A stretch of DNA of 64,000 bases from the NCBI RefSeq assembly GCF_027924905.1, contig NZ_AP027055.1:1922001-1986000 (forward strand). Reading direction: 5' to 3'. How positions within the stretch are numbered: position 1 is the first letter of the stretch; the number at the start of each line of letters is the position of its first letter. Below, piece by piece: positions 33,071 to 41,833 of this stretch. The DNA comes from Limnohabitans sp. INBF002 (lineage in GTDB: Bacteria > Pseudomonadota > Gammaproteobacteria > Burkholderiales > Burkholderiaceae_C). The notes beneath the pieces were generated by a model. That model searched no databases, was not told the origin of the DNA, and was given only the letters and a program-made list of their open reading frames with translations. The position numbers and the translations under genes were made by a program.

Positions 33071-34039
33071 ATGAAAAAGATTGCAGCCACTTTATCGCTC
33101 ATCATGAGCGCCGCATGCGCTTTTGCCGCTGACACCGACTATCCAAACAAAGCTGTTTCCATCGTCGTGGCTTATGCACCAGGTGGCCAAGGGGATGTGT
33201 TCGCGCGCTTAGTCGGTGAAAAGCTGTCAACCGTCTACAAACAACCCGTGGTGGTCGACAACAAACCCGGCGTCTCAGGAACGGTGGGCACACGTGTGGC
33301 GGCGAAGGCTAAAAACGATGGCTACACCTTGTTGTTGGGACAAACCGGTGAAATCACGGTCAATCGTTTGCTGATCAAAGACATGGGCTACGACCCTATG
33401 AAAGAGCTGATCCCCGTGGTGTTGATTGGCAATGCCCCGTTGGTGATGCTCGCCCCTGCCGATGCGCCCTACAACACGGTGAACGAATTCATCCAACTGG
33501 CGCGCGCCAAACCAGGTGAATTCAGCTATGGCTCAGTGGGTGCAGGCACACCAGGCCATTTGTCTGCCGTAGCCTTGGGGCTTGGCGCCAAACTCAACAT
33601 GGTGCACGTGCCTTACAAAGGCGTTGGACCTTTGTTGTCTGATTTGATGGCCGGGCGCTTACAAGCCTTCTTCAGCAGCGCCTCTGCTGCCATGCCGCAA
33701 ATCAAAGGTGGAAAGCTCAAAGCCTTGGGTGTCACCACCCCACAGCGCATGACGTCATTGCCACAGGTACCCACCATTGCCGAGGCTGGCTTGCCCGGCT
33801 TTAGCTACACCTTGTGGGGCGGTTTGTTTGCGCCCGCAGGCACCCCCAGCCATGTGATTGAAAGCCTCAACCGTGAAGTCAACGCCGTACTGGCGCAGCC
33901 CGACATCCGCAGCCGACTCGAAGCAGACAACGTGGCTGTGCCCAAAAATACACCTGCTGAATTTGCAGATTATGTGAAAGCAGAATCTGTGAAGTTCGAA
34001 AAACTCATCAAAGAAGCCAACGTGAAAGTCGATCAGTGA
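33071..34039 (+). CDS. Bug-family tripartite tricarboxylate receptor
   Basis: A 322-residue periplasmic binding protein. Signal peptide ends ACAFAAD, then YPNKAVSIVVAYAPGGQGD and HVPYKGVGPLLSDLMAGRLQ. AGAGGAG lies before ATG 33071. Two receptor genes in tandem, with no transporter membrane genes, mean that their transporter must be encoded elsewhere or that one of them acts as an extracytoplasmic sensor, as known for some Bug proteins. Confidence 0.93.
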   Translation: MKKIAATLSLIMSAACAFAADTDYPNKAVSIVVAYAPGGQGDVFARLVGEKLSTVYKQPVVVDNKPGVSGTVGTRVAAKAKNDGYTLLLGQTGEITVNRLLIKDMGYDPMKELIPVVLIGNAPLVMLAPADAPYNTVNEFIQLARAKPGEFSYGSVGAGTPGHLSAVALGLGAKLNMVHVPYKGVGPLLSDLMAGRLQAFFSSASAAMPQIKGGKLKALGVTTPQRMTSLPQVPTIAEAGLPGFSYTLWGGLFAPAGTPSHVIESLNREVNAVLAQPDIRSRLEADNVAVPKNTPAEFADYVKAESVKFEKLIKEANVKVDQ

Positions 34040-34040
34040 T

Positions 34041-35102
34041 ATGAAAATTGTTGTTTTACCCGGTGATGGCATTGGCCCTGAAACCATGGCCGTCACGGTG
34101 GAGGTTCTGCAAGCTGCTTCAGTTCGATTTGGTTTAGATTTGGAATTGATCCACGACATTGCCGGCCATGAAAGTTTAAAAAAGCATGGCGCAACGGTCA
34201 CCCCGGCGCTGCTTGAAAAAGTCAAAGAGGCTGACGGACTCATGCTCGGCCCGATGTCAACGTATGACTTCAAAGACGAAGCCAAGGGAGAAATCAACCC
34301 CTCCAAGTTTTTCCGAAAAAGCCTAGACCTGTTTGCCAACATTCGTCCCTCACGCACGTACACAGGCGTCAAAACCATCACCGGCCCATTTGACTTGGTG
34401 GTGGTGCGCGAAAACACCGAGGGGTTTTATGCAGACCGCAACGTCGAGTCCGGCAACAGCGAAATATTGGTGACGCCCGATGTCGCCATTTCTCTGCGAC
34501 GCATCACGCGCGAGTGCTGCGAACGCATTGCACGAAGCGCATTTGAACTGGCCATGCAGCGTCGCAAACACCTGAGCTTGGTGCACAAGCACAACGTGCT
34601 CAAAATCACCGATGGCATTTTCTTAGATGCCTGCCACCGCGTGGCCGCGGAGTTTCCAGAAGTTACCGTTGATGATTTCATCGTCGACGCCATGATGGCG
34701 CACGTGGTACGCGCACCCGAACGATTTGACGTGATCGTGACCACCAATATGTTTGGCGACATCTTGTCAGACCTCACCGCAGAACTCTCTGGCAGCTTGG
34801 GCCTTGGCGGCTCACTGAACGCGGGTGCGCACAATGCGATGGGGCAAGCCGCACATGGTTCAGCACCAGACATTGCGGGGCAAGACATTGCCAACCCCTT
34901 CTCGCTCATCACCTCTGCGGCGATGCTGTTAGGTTGGCATGCACAACGCAGCGGCAATTTGTCATACCTGCAAGCCTCACGTGCGATTGAAGACGCCATC
35001 ACTGCCTGCATTGCTGCAGGCGAGTCGACACGCGATGTTGGTGGCGTACTGGGTACGCAGGCCACTGGGAAAGCCGTGGTGAAACGCCTGCAACAGACAT
35101 GA
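34041..35102 (+). CDS. isocitrate/isopropylmalate-family dehydrogenase
   Basis: A 353-residue beta-decarboxylating dehydrogenase. Visible are the N-terminal LPGDGIGPETM motif, RENTEGFYADRN (the substrate loop, of the isocitrate/homoisocitrate/tartrate sort, not the LTGG form of LeuB), catalytic Lys in HKHNVLKITDG, and the metal-binding NMFGDILSD. It oxidises a 2-hydroxy acid with a neighbouring carboxylate and releases CO2. Starting two bases after the receptor gene, it probably handles a pathway intermediate such as a substituted malate or tartrate. The exact substrate is unknown. Confidence 0.88.
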   Translation: MKIVVLPGDGIGPETMAVTVEVLQAASVRFGLDLELIHDIAGHESLKKHGATVTPALLEKVKEADGLMLGPMSTYDFKDEAKGEINPSKFFRKSLDLFANIRPSRTYTGVKTITGPFDLVVVRENTEGFYADRNVESGNSEILVTPDVAISLRRITRECCERIARSAFELAMQRRKHLSLVHKHNVLKITDGIFLDACHRVAAEFPEVTVDDFIVDAMMAHVVRAPERFDVIVTTNMFGDILSDLTAELSGSLGLGGSLNAGAHNAMGQAAHGSAPDIAGQDIANPFSLITSAAMLLGWHAQRSGNLSYLQASRAIEDAITACIAAGESTRDVGGVLGTQATGKAVVKRLQQT

Positions 35103-35941
35103 TCCTCACAGGCGGCTGTGACACACATGTGCACGTCATCGGGGAAGCCAAGGCTTACCCGATGGTGGCGGATCGGCAATACACACCAGGTCTTGCCGAC
35201 GTCACCGATTTAAAAAGGCATCTGAAACGCCTAGGACTGACACGTGCCGTCATCATCCAACCCAGTGTGTACGGCACCCACAACGAATGCTTGCTCGACG
35301 CGTTGTCGTCCATGGCAGGACAAGCGCGTGGCGTGGCCGTACTTGACACGCAAACCACGACCAACGCCTTGCAGACATTAGACGCACAGGGCGTGCGTGG
35401 CATTCGTTTGAACTTGGAAAGTGCTGGCGAGCACAACAGCGCCAAGCTACAAGCTGCATTGCAAACATGGGCCCCACGTTTAGCCGATCTTGGGTGGCAT
35501 CTGCAGATCTATGCCCCACTGACGGTGACTCTTTCTTGCGCGCCCCTGATCGCACAATTTCCCGTACCTGTCGTCCTCGACCACTTTGCGCTTTGGAACG
35601 ATGCTTCCTGTACATCTCCGGAATCAAAGTGTTTGCTTGACTTGTTGGCTCGGGGAAAAATCTACATCAAACTATCAGCGAGCTATCGCAGCCCGATCAG
35701 AGACGCACAGGCATTGCATGCTGTGAGCCAACGGCTGCTGGCCACCCGCCCCGACCGTTTGCTGTGGGCCAGTGATTGGCCACACACCAACCGAGAGCCA
35801 GGGCGTCACCCACATGAGGTGAGTGGCTACCGCGACATCAACGCCGAATCACTGCAACATGAGCTTTGGCAATGGTTGCCAACGCCAGAAGCACGACAGC
35901 AAGTGCTGGTAGACAACCCGAACCAGCTTTACAGATTCTGA
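35099..35941 (+). CDS. amidohydrolase-family TIM-barrel hydrolase (LigI-like)
   Basis: A 280-residue hydrolase related to the one at 27667-28536. Motifs are CDTHVHVIGEA (HxH), RGIRLNLESAG, VVLDHFALWND and WASDWPHTNRE (late Asp). Its ATG overlaps the stop of the dehydrogenase gene (ATGA), showing coupled translation. Last gene of the run; a lactone or other cyclic ester is the likely kind of substrate. It diverges enough from the first copy to suggest a different step and not a redundant duplicate. Confidence 0.85.
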   Translation: MILTGGCDTHVHVIGEAKAYPMVADRQYTPGLADVTDLKRHLKRLGLTRAVIIQPSVYGTHNECLLDALSSMAGQARGVAVLDTQTTTNALQTLDAQGVRGIRLNLESAGEHNSAKLQAALQTWAPRLADLGWHLQIYAPLTVTLSCAPLIAQFPVPVVLDHFALWNDASCTSPESKCLLDLLARGKIYIKLSASYRSPIRDAQALHAVSQRLLATRPDRLLWASDWPHTNREPGRHPHEVSGYRDINAESLQHELWQWLPTPEARQQVLVDNPNQLYRF

Positions 35942-36010
35942 GGGTTGATCTAGCGCAATGACAGCGTCGCCACCTAGGTGTCTAATGCAACATTCACTTA
36001 GGAGAAATGT

Positions 36011-36226
36011 ATGACAGCAAACGTTGGCGGCATCGACCGCATCTTGCGCATCGCCGCAGGCTTGGTACTGATTGCATTGGCATTCACACAGGTGGTGGGC
36101 ATGTGGGGCTACATCGTCGGTGGCATCGTGTTGGCGACAGGTGTGTTCCGCTTTTGCGGCGCGTACACCTTGTTGGGCATCAACACTTGTCCGATCAAAC
36201 CGGCCGAAGAAGAGCACGCACACTAA
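36011..36226 (+). CDS. DUF2892 small membrane protein
   Basis: A 71-residue inner-membrane protein of the DUF2892 (YgaP-like) family. NVGGIDRILRIAAGLVLIALA starts the first helix and GYIVGGIVLATGVFRFCGAYTLLG the second, with the family cysteine pair at FCG and NTCP. In YgaP this domain anchors a rhodanese; here a rhodanese gene lies about 1.6 kb away on the other strand. AGGAG at 36000-36004 precedes the ATG. Function of the stand-alone domain is unknown. Confidence 0.85.
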   Translation: MTANVGGIDRILRIAAGLVLIALAFTQVVGMWGYIVGGIVLATGVFRFCGAYTLLGINTCPIKPAEEEHAH

Positions 36227-36240
36227 ACCGCGCGCCCTTC

Positions 36241-36277
36241 AAAAGCCTCAGTCTGGTTTAGGGGCTGAGGCTTTTTT
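36241..36277. terminator. bidirectional Rho-independent terminator
   Basis: AAAAGCCTCAG and CTGAGGCTTTTTT form an 11-bp stem around a loop of about 13 bases, with A/T tracts on both sides. It ends the DUF2892 transcript, and the stop codon of the opposing MFS gene lies inside it. Confidence 0.85.
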
Positions 36278-37423
36278 ACGCGCCAACCACAACAAACCCG
36301 CACCGGTCGTGAGAACCGGCACCAACGACCCCCAGTTCAACCAAGCCCAACCCTGCGTGGTCACCAAAGCACCTGATGCAAACGAGGTAAACGCCATGGT
36401 GGCAAACACGCAAAAGTTAATAGCGGCTTGTGCGCGGTTTTTCTCTTGCGGCGTATAGGCCTGCATTGACAGTGTGGTGCTGCCCGTGAACAAAAAGTTC
36501 CAGCCCACACCCAACAAAAACAAAGCTAGCAAAAATTGGTGCAAATCTACGCCAGACAAGGCAATGGCAATGCAAGTGATGTTCAGCAGCACGCCCACCC
36601 CCATGATGGACAACACACCAAAACGCTTGATCAAGTGGCCCGTCACAAAGCCCGGTGCAAACATGCCAATCACGTGCCACTGCAGCACCCAGGCCGTGTC
36701 TTCAAATGGGAAACCACACACTTGCATGGCCAGCGGTGTGGCCGCCATCAGCAAGTTCATCACGCCATAGCCCAACGCTGCAGCCATCGTCGCCACCACA
36801 AACACAGGTTGACGCATGAGGTCGCCCAAAGGACGGCCACCTGCGTCATCTGATTTGGCAATAGGTGCAGGCGGGAAGTGAATGAAGCTCATCACCGCCA
36901 TCGACACCACAGCCACCACCATCAGCGCTACGTACGCGCCAGCGAACGGCACACCAAACAAACTCTTGGTTTGAATGGCTAAGTTGGGGCCAATCACGGC
37001 ACCTATCAAACCACCCGCCATCACCAACGACACCGCTTTTTCGCGGTACTCAGGCTTGCACAACTCAGCCGCCGCAAAACGGTACAACTGACCATTCGCG
37101 CTGTAGTACCCAGCTACCACCGTGGCCGTGACCAACAGCCAAAAAGATTGGGTGAGCACGGCAAATGCACCCAAAGCCGCTGACAGCAAGGCCACCAAAA
37201 GCCCCAACTGAAACGATCCCTTGCGGCCAAAGCGTTGCTGTGATTGAGCGACCAAGCCTGTACTGAGCGCACCACCCACCACATAGCCCATCACAGGCAG
37301 GGTGGCCATCCATGACTCAGGCGCCAAACTCAACCCCACCAAACCATTGATGGCGATGAACGTGACGTTGTTGGTCAGGAACAAGCCCTGCGCGATGGAC
37401 AGTAAAACCAGATGACGGTTCAT
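36248..37423 (-). CDS. MFS transporter
   Basis: A 391-residue major-facilitator protein with 12 likely membrane helices. The first helix is LVLLSIAQGLFLTNNVTFIA, and QSQQRFGRKGSFQLG is the loop 2-3 motif. The ATG at 37423 overlaps the stop of the AhpD-like gene (ATGA). It is the last gene of the ArsR-rhodanese-AhpD-MFS operon. Substrate unknown; operon partners suggest export of a sulfur species or an oxidised or electrophilic compound. Confidence 0.88.
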   Translation of the reverse strand: MNRHLVLLSIAQGLFLTNNVTFIAINGLVGLSLAPESWMATLPVMGYVVGGALSTGLVAQSQQRFGRKGSFQLGLLVALLSAALGAFAVLTQSFWLLVTATVVAGYYSANGQLYRFAAAELCKPEYREKAVSLVMAGGLIGAVIGPNLAIQTKSLFGVPFAGAYVALMVVAVVSMAVMSFIHFPPAPIAKSDDAGGRPLGDLMRQPVFVVATMAAALGYGVMNLLMAATPLAMQVCGFPFEDTAWVLQWHVIGMFAPGFVTGHLIKRFGVLSIMGVGVLLNITCIAIALSGVDLHQFLLALFLLGVGWNFLFTGSTTLSMQAYTPQEKNRAQAAINFCVFATMAFTSFASGALVTTQGWAWLNWGSLVPVLTTGAGLLWLARKKASAPKPD

Positions 37424-37767
37424 AACGGTGCCATGGTTTCCCAAGCCTTCAATGCCTCAGACGCATACATCAGTGCAGGCCCGCCACCCATGTAAACGCA
37501 CACAGCCAAAGTTTCTTCCAGCTCTTCACGCGTGCACCCCACGCGGTGCAAGGCCTTCACATGAAAACCGATGCAACCTGAACAGTGCTGCGTGATACCA
37601 ATGGCCAACGCCATCAGCTCTTTGTGTTTCTCACTCACAGCACCGGTTGCCATGGCCGCTTTGGCCAATTGACCAAAACCTTGCATGGCTTCGGGTTGCG
37701 CTTTGCGTAATTCGGTCATCGATTGGCTGATGTTTTTGATGAGGGAGGGATGGTCGAACGTGCTCAT
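37420..37767 (-). CDS. AhpD-like alkylhydroperoxidase (CMD family)
   Basis: A 115-residue AhpD-fold protein. It has the full peroxidase signature: Glu50, Cys62, Cys65 and His69 in the spacing E-x11-C-x2-C-x3-H (HCSGCIGFH). Such proteins reduce peroxides with thiols, and some handle other sulfur or electrophilic substrates. It lies 17 bases after the rhodanese gene and overlaps the MFS gene. This contrasts with the cysteine-free CMD proteins at 30-32 kb. Confidence 0.9.
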   Translation of the reverse strand: MSTFDHPSLIKNISQSMTELRKAQPEAMQGFGQLAKAAMATGAVSEKHKELMALAIGITQHCSGCIGFHVKALHRVGCTREELEETLAVCVYMGGGPALMYASEALKAWETMAPL

Positions 37768-37784
37768 GGTGACTCTCGTTTCGT

Positions 37785-38165
37785 TTATTCAAATGAAGGC
37801 TGTGCAGGCTTGAACACGTCATGGCCAGCAGCCTGCCAAGCATCAATGCCGCCTGCGATGGATTGGATATGGCCGTAGCCCATCTGCGCCAAAGACTGCG
37901 CACACAAAGCAGCACGGCCACTGGTTTTGCAATACAGCACGATATTCAAGTCGCGTGATTGCAACTTGGGGTTACCCGCCATCTTGAACTCCAACATGCC
38001 GCGCGACATGTGCAGAGCGCCAGGCAAATGCCCAGCCAAATACTCGTCGGCTTCGCGCACATCAATCAGCACATCACAGGATTGGATGGCCTTGACAGCC
38101 TGATCTATAGAAATCTCTTGAACTGATTGTTTGGCTTCAACGACCAAATCGTGAGCGGTTTTCAT
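37785..38165 (-). CDS. single-domain rhodanese (sulfurtransferase)
   Basis: A 126-residue rhodanese domain. DVLIDVREADEYLAGHLPGA is the usual first half, and the active loop CKTSGR puts the persulfide-carrying cysteine at residue 79. A six-residue loop fits thiosulfate or glutathione-persulfide sulfurtransferases. No signal peptide, so cytosolic. Its ATG overlaps the stop of the ArsR gene by ATGA. This pairing is common where the regulator senses reactive sulfur. Confidence 0.92.
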   Translation of the reverse strand: MKTAHDLVVEAKQSVQEISIDQAVKAIQSCDVLIDVREADEYLAGHLPGALHMSRGMLEFKMAGNPKLQSRDLNIVLYCKTSGRAALCAQSLAQMGYGHIQSIAGGIDAWQAAGHDVFKPAQPSFE

Positions 38166-38542
38166 GCGACTCTCCTTGCTGCGGTGGAACGTTTTTTGGC
38201 AACCGTGGCCAAAGGCCAGGCTTGCGCTAAATGCTGTTGAGTGATGCGATCACACACCAAATCGCACAAGGCGTAAATGGTGGGGTCTGCGATTTGGTAA
38301 TACACGCTGGTGCCTCGGCCTTCACGCTTCACGAAGCCTTGTTGCATCAACACCGCCAAATGGCGGGACATATTAGCTGCTGTATAGCCACAAGCCTCGG
38401 CTAATTCACCCACGTTGTGCTCTGCCTCACGCAACAAATTCAAAATGCGCAAGCGCGTGGGCTCCGCCAAAGCCTGAAAGTAGCTGGCCACACGGTCAAT
38501 GGCTTGTTCTGGAAGTTGGTTCATGTTTTCGATTGTAGACAT
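38162..38542 (-). CDS. ArsR-family regulator, possible reactive-sulfur sensor
   Basis: A 126-residue winged-helix repressor. ALAEPTRLRILNLL and ELAEACGYTAANMSRHLAVLMQ cover the DNA-binding helices. Metal-site motifs of ArsR/SmtB (ELCVCD) are absent. Cys51 lies in the helix-turn-helix region and Cys93 and Cys97 in the last helix, a layout that recalls BigR/SqrR/YgaV sensors of persulfides, although spacing differs. It is co-translated with a rhodanese gene and divergent from an RND pump, with a palindrome between. Inducer not known. Confidence 0.85.
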   Translation of the reverse strand: MSTIENMNQLPEQAIDRVASYFQALAEPTRLRILNLLREAEHNVGELAEACGYTAANMSRHLAVLMQQGFVKREGRGTSVYYQIADPTIYALCDLVCDRITQQHLAQAWPLATVAKKRSTAARRVA

Positions 38543-38553
38543 AATTCAGTTAT

Positions 38554-38595
38554 TGATTATTTAATTGTTTGGTTAAATAATCAGGTGATTATTTA
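38554..38595. promoter_or_regulatory. ArsR-type operator between arsR-rhodanese and RND genes
   Basis: A perfect 11-bp inverted repeat, TGATTATTTAA (38554-38564) and TTAAATAATCA (38573-38583), with an 8-base spacer, followed by a third half-site TGATTATTTA at 38586-38595. The block sits between the start codons of the ArsR and RND genes, so one regulator could control both directions. TAGAAT just downstream may be the -10 of the RND gene. Confidence 0.75.
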
Positions 38596-38608
38596 TAGAA
38601 TAAGCAAC

Positions 38609-41600
38609 ATGACTGATTCAAACCTTCGCATCTCTGGTCGTTTGGCCCGTTTATTCCAAAGCGCACAAATCACACCGCTGCTGGCTTTGGTGTGCTTTCT
38701 GCTCGGTGTCTTTGCCGTCATGGTGACGCCACGTGAAGAAGAACCACAGATCAACGTGACCATGGCCAACGTGCTCATTCCCTTTCCCGGCGCGTCGGTC
38801 AAGGATGTGGAACAAATGGTGTCGGGGCCTGCGGAACAAGTGCTGTCGCAAATTGCAGGCGTCGAGCACGTCATGTCGGTCTCTCAACCTGGCATGTCTG
38901 TGGTGACCGTGCAATACAAAGTGGGCGTGCCACGCACCGAAGCCTTGGTGCGTTTGTATGACACCGTCAACTCACATGCCGATTGGCTGCCCAAAGGCTT
39001 GGGCGTGTTGCAGCCCCTCATCAAACCCAAGGGTATTGACGATGTACCGATCTTGTCGCTCACCTTGCATGGCAAGGACACTGATTTGAGCGCGTTTGAG
39101 TTGGAACGCATCGCACAAAACATGGAGCAAGATTTGAAACGGGTCAAAGGCACACGCGAAGTCACCACGATAGGTGGCCCATCTCGCGCCATTCAAATTG
39201 ACATCGACCCTGCACGCATGCAAGCCGCAGGCATCACTGTGCCCGAGCTGCGGATGGCTTTGCAAGCTGCACACCTGGGCGCGCCTGTGGGTGATTTACT
39301 GGTGGGCCAACAAGCCATCGCCATTGAGTCTGGCCCTTTCTTGGGTAACGCCAAAGATGTGGCCAGCTTGGTGGTGGGCGTGCGTGCGGGCACGCCCCTG
39401 CACGTGCATGACATTGCGCAAGTGCGAGATGGCGGCGCTCAAGCAAACACTGCCGTGTGGCATGGCGTGGCAGGTGCCAAGCCCACCGAACGCACCGCAG
39501 TGACCATCGCCATCACCAAAAAACCTGGTGAAAACGCCATTGAAGTGGCCAACGCCGTGGTCACTCAAGTGGGCACACTCAAGCAAAGCAAAATCCCCGC
39601 AAACGTAGAAGTCACCACTACGCGCAACTATGGCGAAACCGCCAACGAGAAAGCCAAGAAGCTGATTCAAAAGCTCTTGTTTGCCACCGCCTCTGTCGTA
39701 GCCTTGGTGTTCATCGCCTTAGGGCGTCGTGAAGCTGCCATTGTGGGCACCGCTGTGATCTTGACCTTGACAGTTACTTTGTTTGCCTCATGGGCTTGGG
39801 GCTTCACGCTCAACCGCGTGTCGCTGTTTGCTTTGATTTTCTCGATTGGTATTTTGGTAGACGACGCCATCGTGGTGGTGGAAAACATCCACCGTCACCA
39901 AGGTTTGTTTCCGCAAAAAAACCTCACACAAATCATCCCAGGTGCAGTCGATGAAGTGGGTGCGCCCACCATCCTTGCCACCTTCACAGTCATTGCAGCT
40001 TTGTTGCCCATGGCGTTTGTGACAGGTTTGATGGGCCCGTACATGAGCCCCATCCCGATCAACGCGAGTATGGGCATGTTGTTGTCTTTGGCCGTGGCCT
40101 TTGTGGTCACACCCTGGTTGGCACGCATTTGGATGAAAGCCACGCCTGCACACGGCGTTGAACAAACCAGCGCCTTCAAGCCATGGCTCAAGCGCTTTTT
40201 CAATGGTGTGTTCACACCCTTTTTGAATGACCAGTCGGGTCAACGCAACCGCTGGAGCCTCGGCGCCGCCGTGTTGGGTGTCATCGCTGTGTCAGTGGCC
40301 TTGCCAGTATCTGGCTTGGTTGCCTTGAAGATGCTGCCCTTTGACAACAAGTCTGAATTCCAAATCGTGGTCGACATGCCTGCTGGCACCCGTGTGGAGG
40401 AAACCGAAAAAGTATTGCGTGCCTTGGGCGCTCACTTAGCTACCGTGCCAGAGGTCATCCACTACCAGGCTTATGCAGGCCTGAGTGCCCCCATCAACTT
40501 CAACGGTTTGGTGCGTCAATACTATTTGCGCAGTGGTGGCAACGTGGGTGACATCCAAGTCAACCTGCAAGACAAACACTTGCGCAAAGCGCAAAGCCAC
40601 ATCATCGCCATGCGAGAGCGTCCTGCCCTGCAAGCCATTGGCCAACAGTTCAATGCGAATGTGAAAGTGATTGAAGTGCCACCCGGCCCACCCGTGTTGG
40701 CCCCCATCGTGGCAGAGGTGTATGGTCCGACAGACGAAGGTCGCAATCAGGTAGCCAAATCTGTGCGTGCGATGTTTAGCGCACAACAAGGCGTGGTGGA
40801 TGTGGACGACAGCACCATCAGTGCAGCGACTCGCCAAGTGTTGCTGATCAACCGCCAAAAGGCCTCACAAATGGGTGTGTCACAGCAAGCCATCGTGAGC
40901 ACCTTGCGTGCAGCATTGGCGGGGGAATCGACCGTCTACGCGCACGACCAAAACAAATATGCGGGCGCCATTGTCATTCGATTGCCCAAGAGTGAACAAG
41001 ACTCGCTGGACAAACTGCTGAGCCTTGGCGTGCGCAACTCACAACGCGAAATCGTGCCCATTCGTCAGCTCGTCACCATCAGTGACACACAACGCGAACA
41101 ACCGATTTATCACAAAGACTTGCTGCCCGTCACCTATGTGGTGGGCGACATGGCGGGCAAAGTGGATAGCCCGCTGTACGGCATGTTTGGCATGCGCAGT
41201 GGCTTGAGTCAAATTCAAGCGCCCAATGGTAAGCCGGTGAATGAGTACTTCATCCAACAACCCACCGATCCTTACCAGCACTACGCCGTTAAGTGGGATG
41301 GTGAGTGGCAGATGACCTACGAAACCTTCCGCGACATGGGCGCGGCTTATGCCGTGGGCTTGGTGTTGATCTATCTGTTGGTGGTGGCGCAATTTGGTTC
41401 TTACCTCGTGCCGCTCATCATCATGGCCCCTATTCCGCTGACCATCATTGGGGTGATGCCCGGCCACGCATTGTTAGGTGCACCCTACACCGCCACCTCC
41501 ATGATTGGCATGATTGCCTTGGCTGGCATCATCGTGCGCAACTCGATCTTGCTGGTGGACTTCATCCGCTTGCAGGTCTCGCAAGGTGTGGCGCTGAAAG

Positions 41601-41833
41601 ACGCCGTGGTGGCCTCGGCCATCACCCGCGCACAGCCCATTGTGTTGACAGGTTTGGCTGCCATGATGGGCGCGTTCTTTATCTTGGATGACCCCATCTT
41701 CAATGGCTTAGCCATCTCGCTCATCTTCGGTATTTTTGTCTCGACCGCGCTCACCCTGCTGGTGATTCCACTGCTCTATTTCATGGCTTTCAAGAACAAG
41801 CCAAGCTCTGTCATTTCTGGAGAACACGCATGA
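38609..41833 (+). CDS. RND-family efflux pump (AcrB-like)
   Basis: A 1074-residue inner-membrane RND transporter. N-terminal LLALVCFLLGVFAVMVTPREEEPQI, the proton-relay segment ILVDDAIVVVENIHRH in helix 4, and the second-half PLTIIGVMPGHALLGAPYT are typical. The ATG at 38609 is preceded by the operator; a longer frame from 38417 would run through arsR and is rejected. Directly behind comes a TolC-type gene overlapping by ATGA. No periplasmic adaptor gene is beside it, which is unusual. The substrate may be a toxic organic or sulfur compound. Confidence 0.92.
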   Translation: MTDSNLRISGRLARLFQSAQITPLLALVCFLLGVFAVMVTPREEEPQINVTMANVLIPFPGASVKDVEQMVSGPAEQVLSQIAGVEHVMSVSQPGMSVVTVQYKVGVPRTEALVRLYDTVNSHADWLPKGLGVLQPLIKPKGIDDVPILSLTLHGKDTDLSAFELERIAQNMEQDLKRVKGTREVTTIGGPSRAIQIDIDPARMQAAGITVPELRMALQAAHLGAPVGDLLVGQQAIAIESGPFLGNAKDVASLVVGVRAGTPLHVHDIAQVRDGGAQANTAVWHGVAGAKPTERTAVTIAITKKPGENAIEVANAVVTQVGTLKQSKIPANVEVTTTRNYGETANEKAKKLIQKLLFATASVVALVFIALGRREAAIVGTAVILTLTVTLFASWAWGFTLNRVSLFALIFSIGILVDDAIVVVENIHRHQGLFPQKNLTQIIPGAVDEVGAPTILATFTVIAALLPMAFVTGLMGPYMSPIPINASMGMLLSLAVAFVVTPWLARIWMKATPAHGVEQTSAFKPWLKRFFNGVFTPFLNDQSGQRNRWSLGAAVLGVIAVSVALPVSGLVALKMLPFDNKSEFQIVVDMPAGTRVEETEKVLRALGAHLATVPEVIHYQAYAGLSAPINFNGLVRQYYLRSGGNVGDIQVNLQDKHLRKAQSHIIAMRERPALQAIGQQFNANVKVIEVPPGPPVLAPIVAEVYGPTDEGRNQVAKSVRAMFSAQQGVVDVDDSTISAATRQVLLINRQKASQMGVSQQAIVSTLRAALAGESTVYAHDQNKYAGAIVIRLPKSEQDSLDKLLSLGVRNSQREIVPIRQLVTISDTQREQPIYHKDLLPVTYVVGDMAGKVDSPLYGMFGMRSGLSQIQAPNGKPVNEYFIQQPTDPYQHYAVKWDGEWQMTYETFRDMGAAYAVGLVLIYLLVVAQFGSYLVPLIIMAPIPLTIIGVMPGHALLGAPYTATSMIGMIALAGIIVRNSILLVDFIRLQVSQGVALKDAVVASAITRAQPIVLTGLAAMMGAFFILDDPIFNGLAISLIFGIFVSTALTLLVIPLLYFMAFKNKPSSVISGEHA

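Noticed and set aside
34427..35179. Open frame of 250 codons on the minus strand
   Set aside because: Opposite the isocitrate/isopropylmalate-type dehydrogenase and the start of the amidohydrolase; rich in Ser/Cys/Pro with no recognisable fold.
38417..38608. Longer N-terminus for the RND pump
   Set aside because: It would run through arsR and the palindromic operator; the pump's first helix begins just after ATG 38609.
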